Position numbers and translations under genes: made by a program. From the NCBI RefSeq assembly GCF_900095745.1, contig NZ_FMIR01000008.1, forward strand, positions 62,001 to 126,000: DNA of 64,000 nt. The letters run 5' to 3'. The notes below the pieces were generated by a model that saw nothing but the letters and a program-made list of their open reading frames with translations, was not told where the DNA came from and ran no database searches. This stretch comes from Microbacterium oxydans. GTDB lineage: Bacteria; Actinomycetota; Actinomycetes; Actinomycetales; Microbacteriaceae. Positions within the stretch are counted from its first letter, which is position 1. The number at the start of each line of letters is the position of its first letter. This document shows, piece by piece, positions 63,844 through 64,000 of the stretch.

Positions 63844-64000
63844 TCAGCGTCGCCGAGACGACAGGATGAGAGTCTGCGACGGTGTCACGATCCCGTTCAC
63901 GGGCTGGTCGTGCACCTCTCGCGGAAGTTCGTCGAGTACCTCGGAATCATAGATGACCGCGTAGACGGGCGGGCACTGCTCCATGGAGCCGATCGTCTTG
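63844..64000 (-). CDS. 5-formyltetrahydrofolate cyclo-ligase (C-terminal part)
   Basis: Only the last 51 residues are present; the gene enters from the right edge. The reading PPVYAVIYDSEVLDELPREV followed by HDQPVNGIVTP is the conserved C-terminus of the ATP-dependent enzyme that makes 5,10-methenyl-THF. It ends ILSSRRR. Fifteen bases upstream of the FmdB-type gene on the same strand. Confidence 0.85.
   Translation of the reverse strand, partial: KTIGSMEQCPPVYAVIYDSEVLDELPREVHDQPVNGIVTPSQTLILSSRRR

Overview
This 64 kb window is high-GC chromosomal DNA of an actinobacterium, most likely Microbacterium or a close relative in Microbacteriaceae. The pointers are many GTG/TTG starts, actinobacterial markers (GlnR, SenX3-RegX3, CarD, Lsr2, IdeR/DtxR, XPB helicase, MsiK, a DUF7882 protein), a C50-carotenoid (decaprenoxanthin-type) crt cluster, and gene order shared with other Actinobacteria (gpm-senX3-regX3; carD-ispD-ispF-cysS-rlmB). 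I see no insertion sequence, prophage, integron or CRISPR array. The window looks like conserved core plus a few lineage-specific genes. All family names come from reading the proteins, not from searches.

Layout. 0-12 kb is rich in phosphate and nitrogen control: pstS (cut by the left edge), a NUDIX/histidine-phosphatase protein overlapping ppk1, glnR, small membrane proteins, a nitrobindin-like protein and a YgfZ-like protein, gpmA, phoU, senX3-regX3. 11-bp direct-repeat PHO-box-like sites lie before pstS, ppk1 and phoU. 12-21 kb: carD, a fused ispDF, cysS, rlmB, a DUF4032 protein, msiK, a DsbA-fold protein lacking its CXXC motif, and tRNA-Thr. 21-33 kb: ppk2, an aldo/keto reductase, a four-gene ABC-transporter/two-component operon, an HMCES/YedK-type protein, a DMT transporter, nitroreductase-msrB, DUF2332, DUF3263, a LytR_C protein, and groEL behind a perfect CIRCE element and a second degenerate one. 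33-46 kb: an orphan WXG100 gene, a second two-component system, a CPBP protease, XPB with its usual large partner, a cold-shock gene overlapping DUF3027, serC, an ideR/dtxR-type regulator, an M23 peptidase with a long structured leader, and an HNH endonuclease. 46-55 kb: tRNA-Arg, an MMPL transporter and the operon idi-crtE-crtB-crtI-crtYe-crtYf-crtEb, divergent from a MarR-type crtR. 55-64 kb: lsr2, a RamA-like regulator divergent from DUF485-actP (acetate uptake), a cysteine-less alkyltransferase-like protein, a 1239-residue helicase-like protein with degenerate ATPase motifs, mscL, an FmdB-type protein, and the end of a 5-formyltetrahydrofolate cyclo-ligase gene.

How the parts connect. PstS, PhoU, SenX3-RegX3, Ppk1 and Ppk2 form a phosphate-uptake and polyphosphate set. 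IspDF and Idi supply the isoprenoid precursors used by CrtE, CrtB, CrtI and CrtYe/Yf/Eb to build a C50 carotenoid. The RamA-like regulator and ActP/DUF485 form an acetate-uptake module.

Most unusual items: the helicase-like protein that has lost the Walker A lysine and Walker B glutamate; the alkyltransferase-like protein with PVHR instead of PCHR; the DsbA-like protein with SPDA instead of a CXXC; the multi-hairpin leader before the M23 peptidase gene; a 36-codon ORF ending inside an intrinsic terminator; and a repeated TANNNT hexamer about 7 bases before start codons, the mark of leaderless transcripts.
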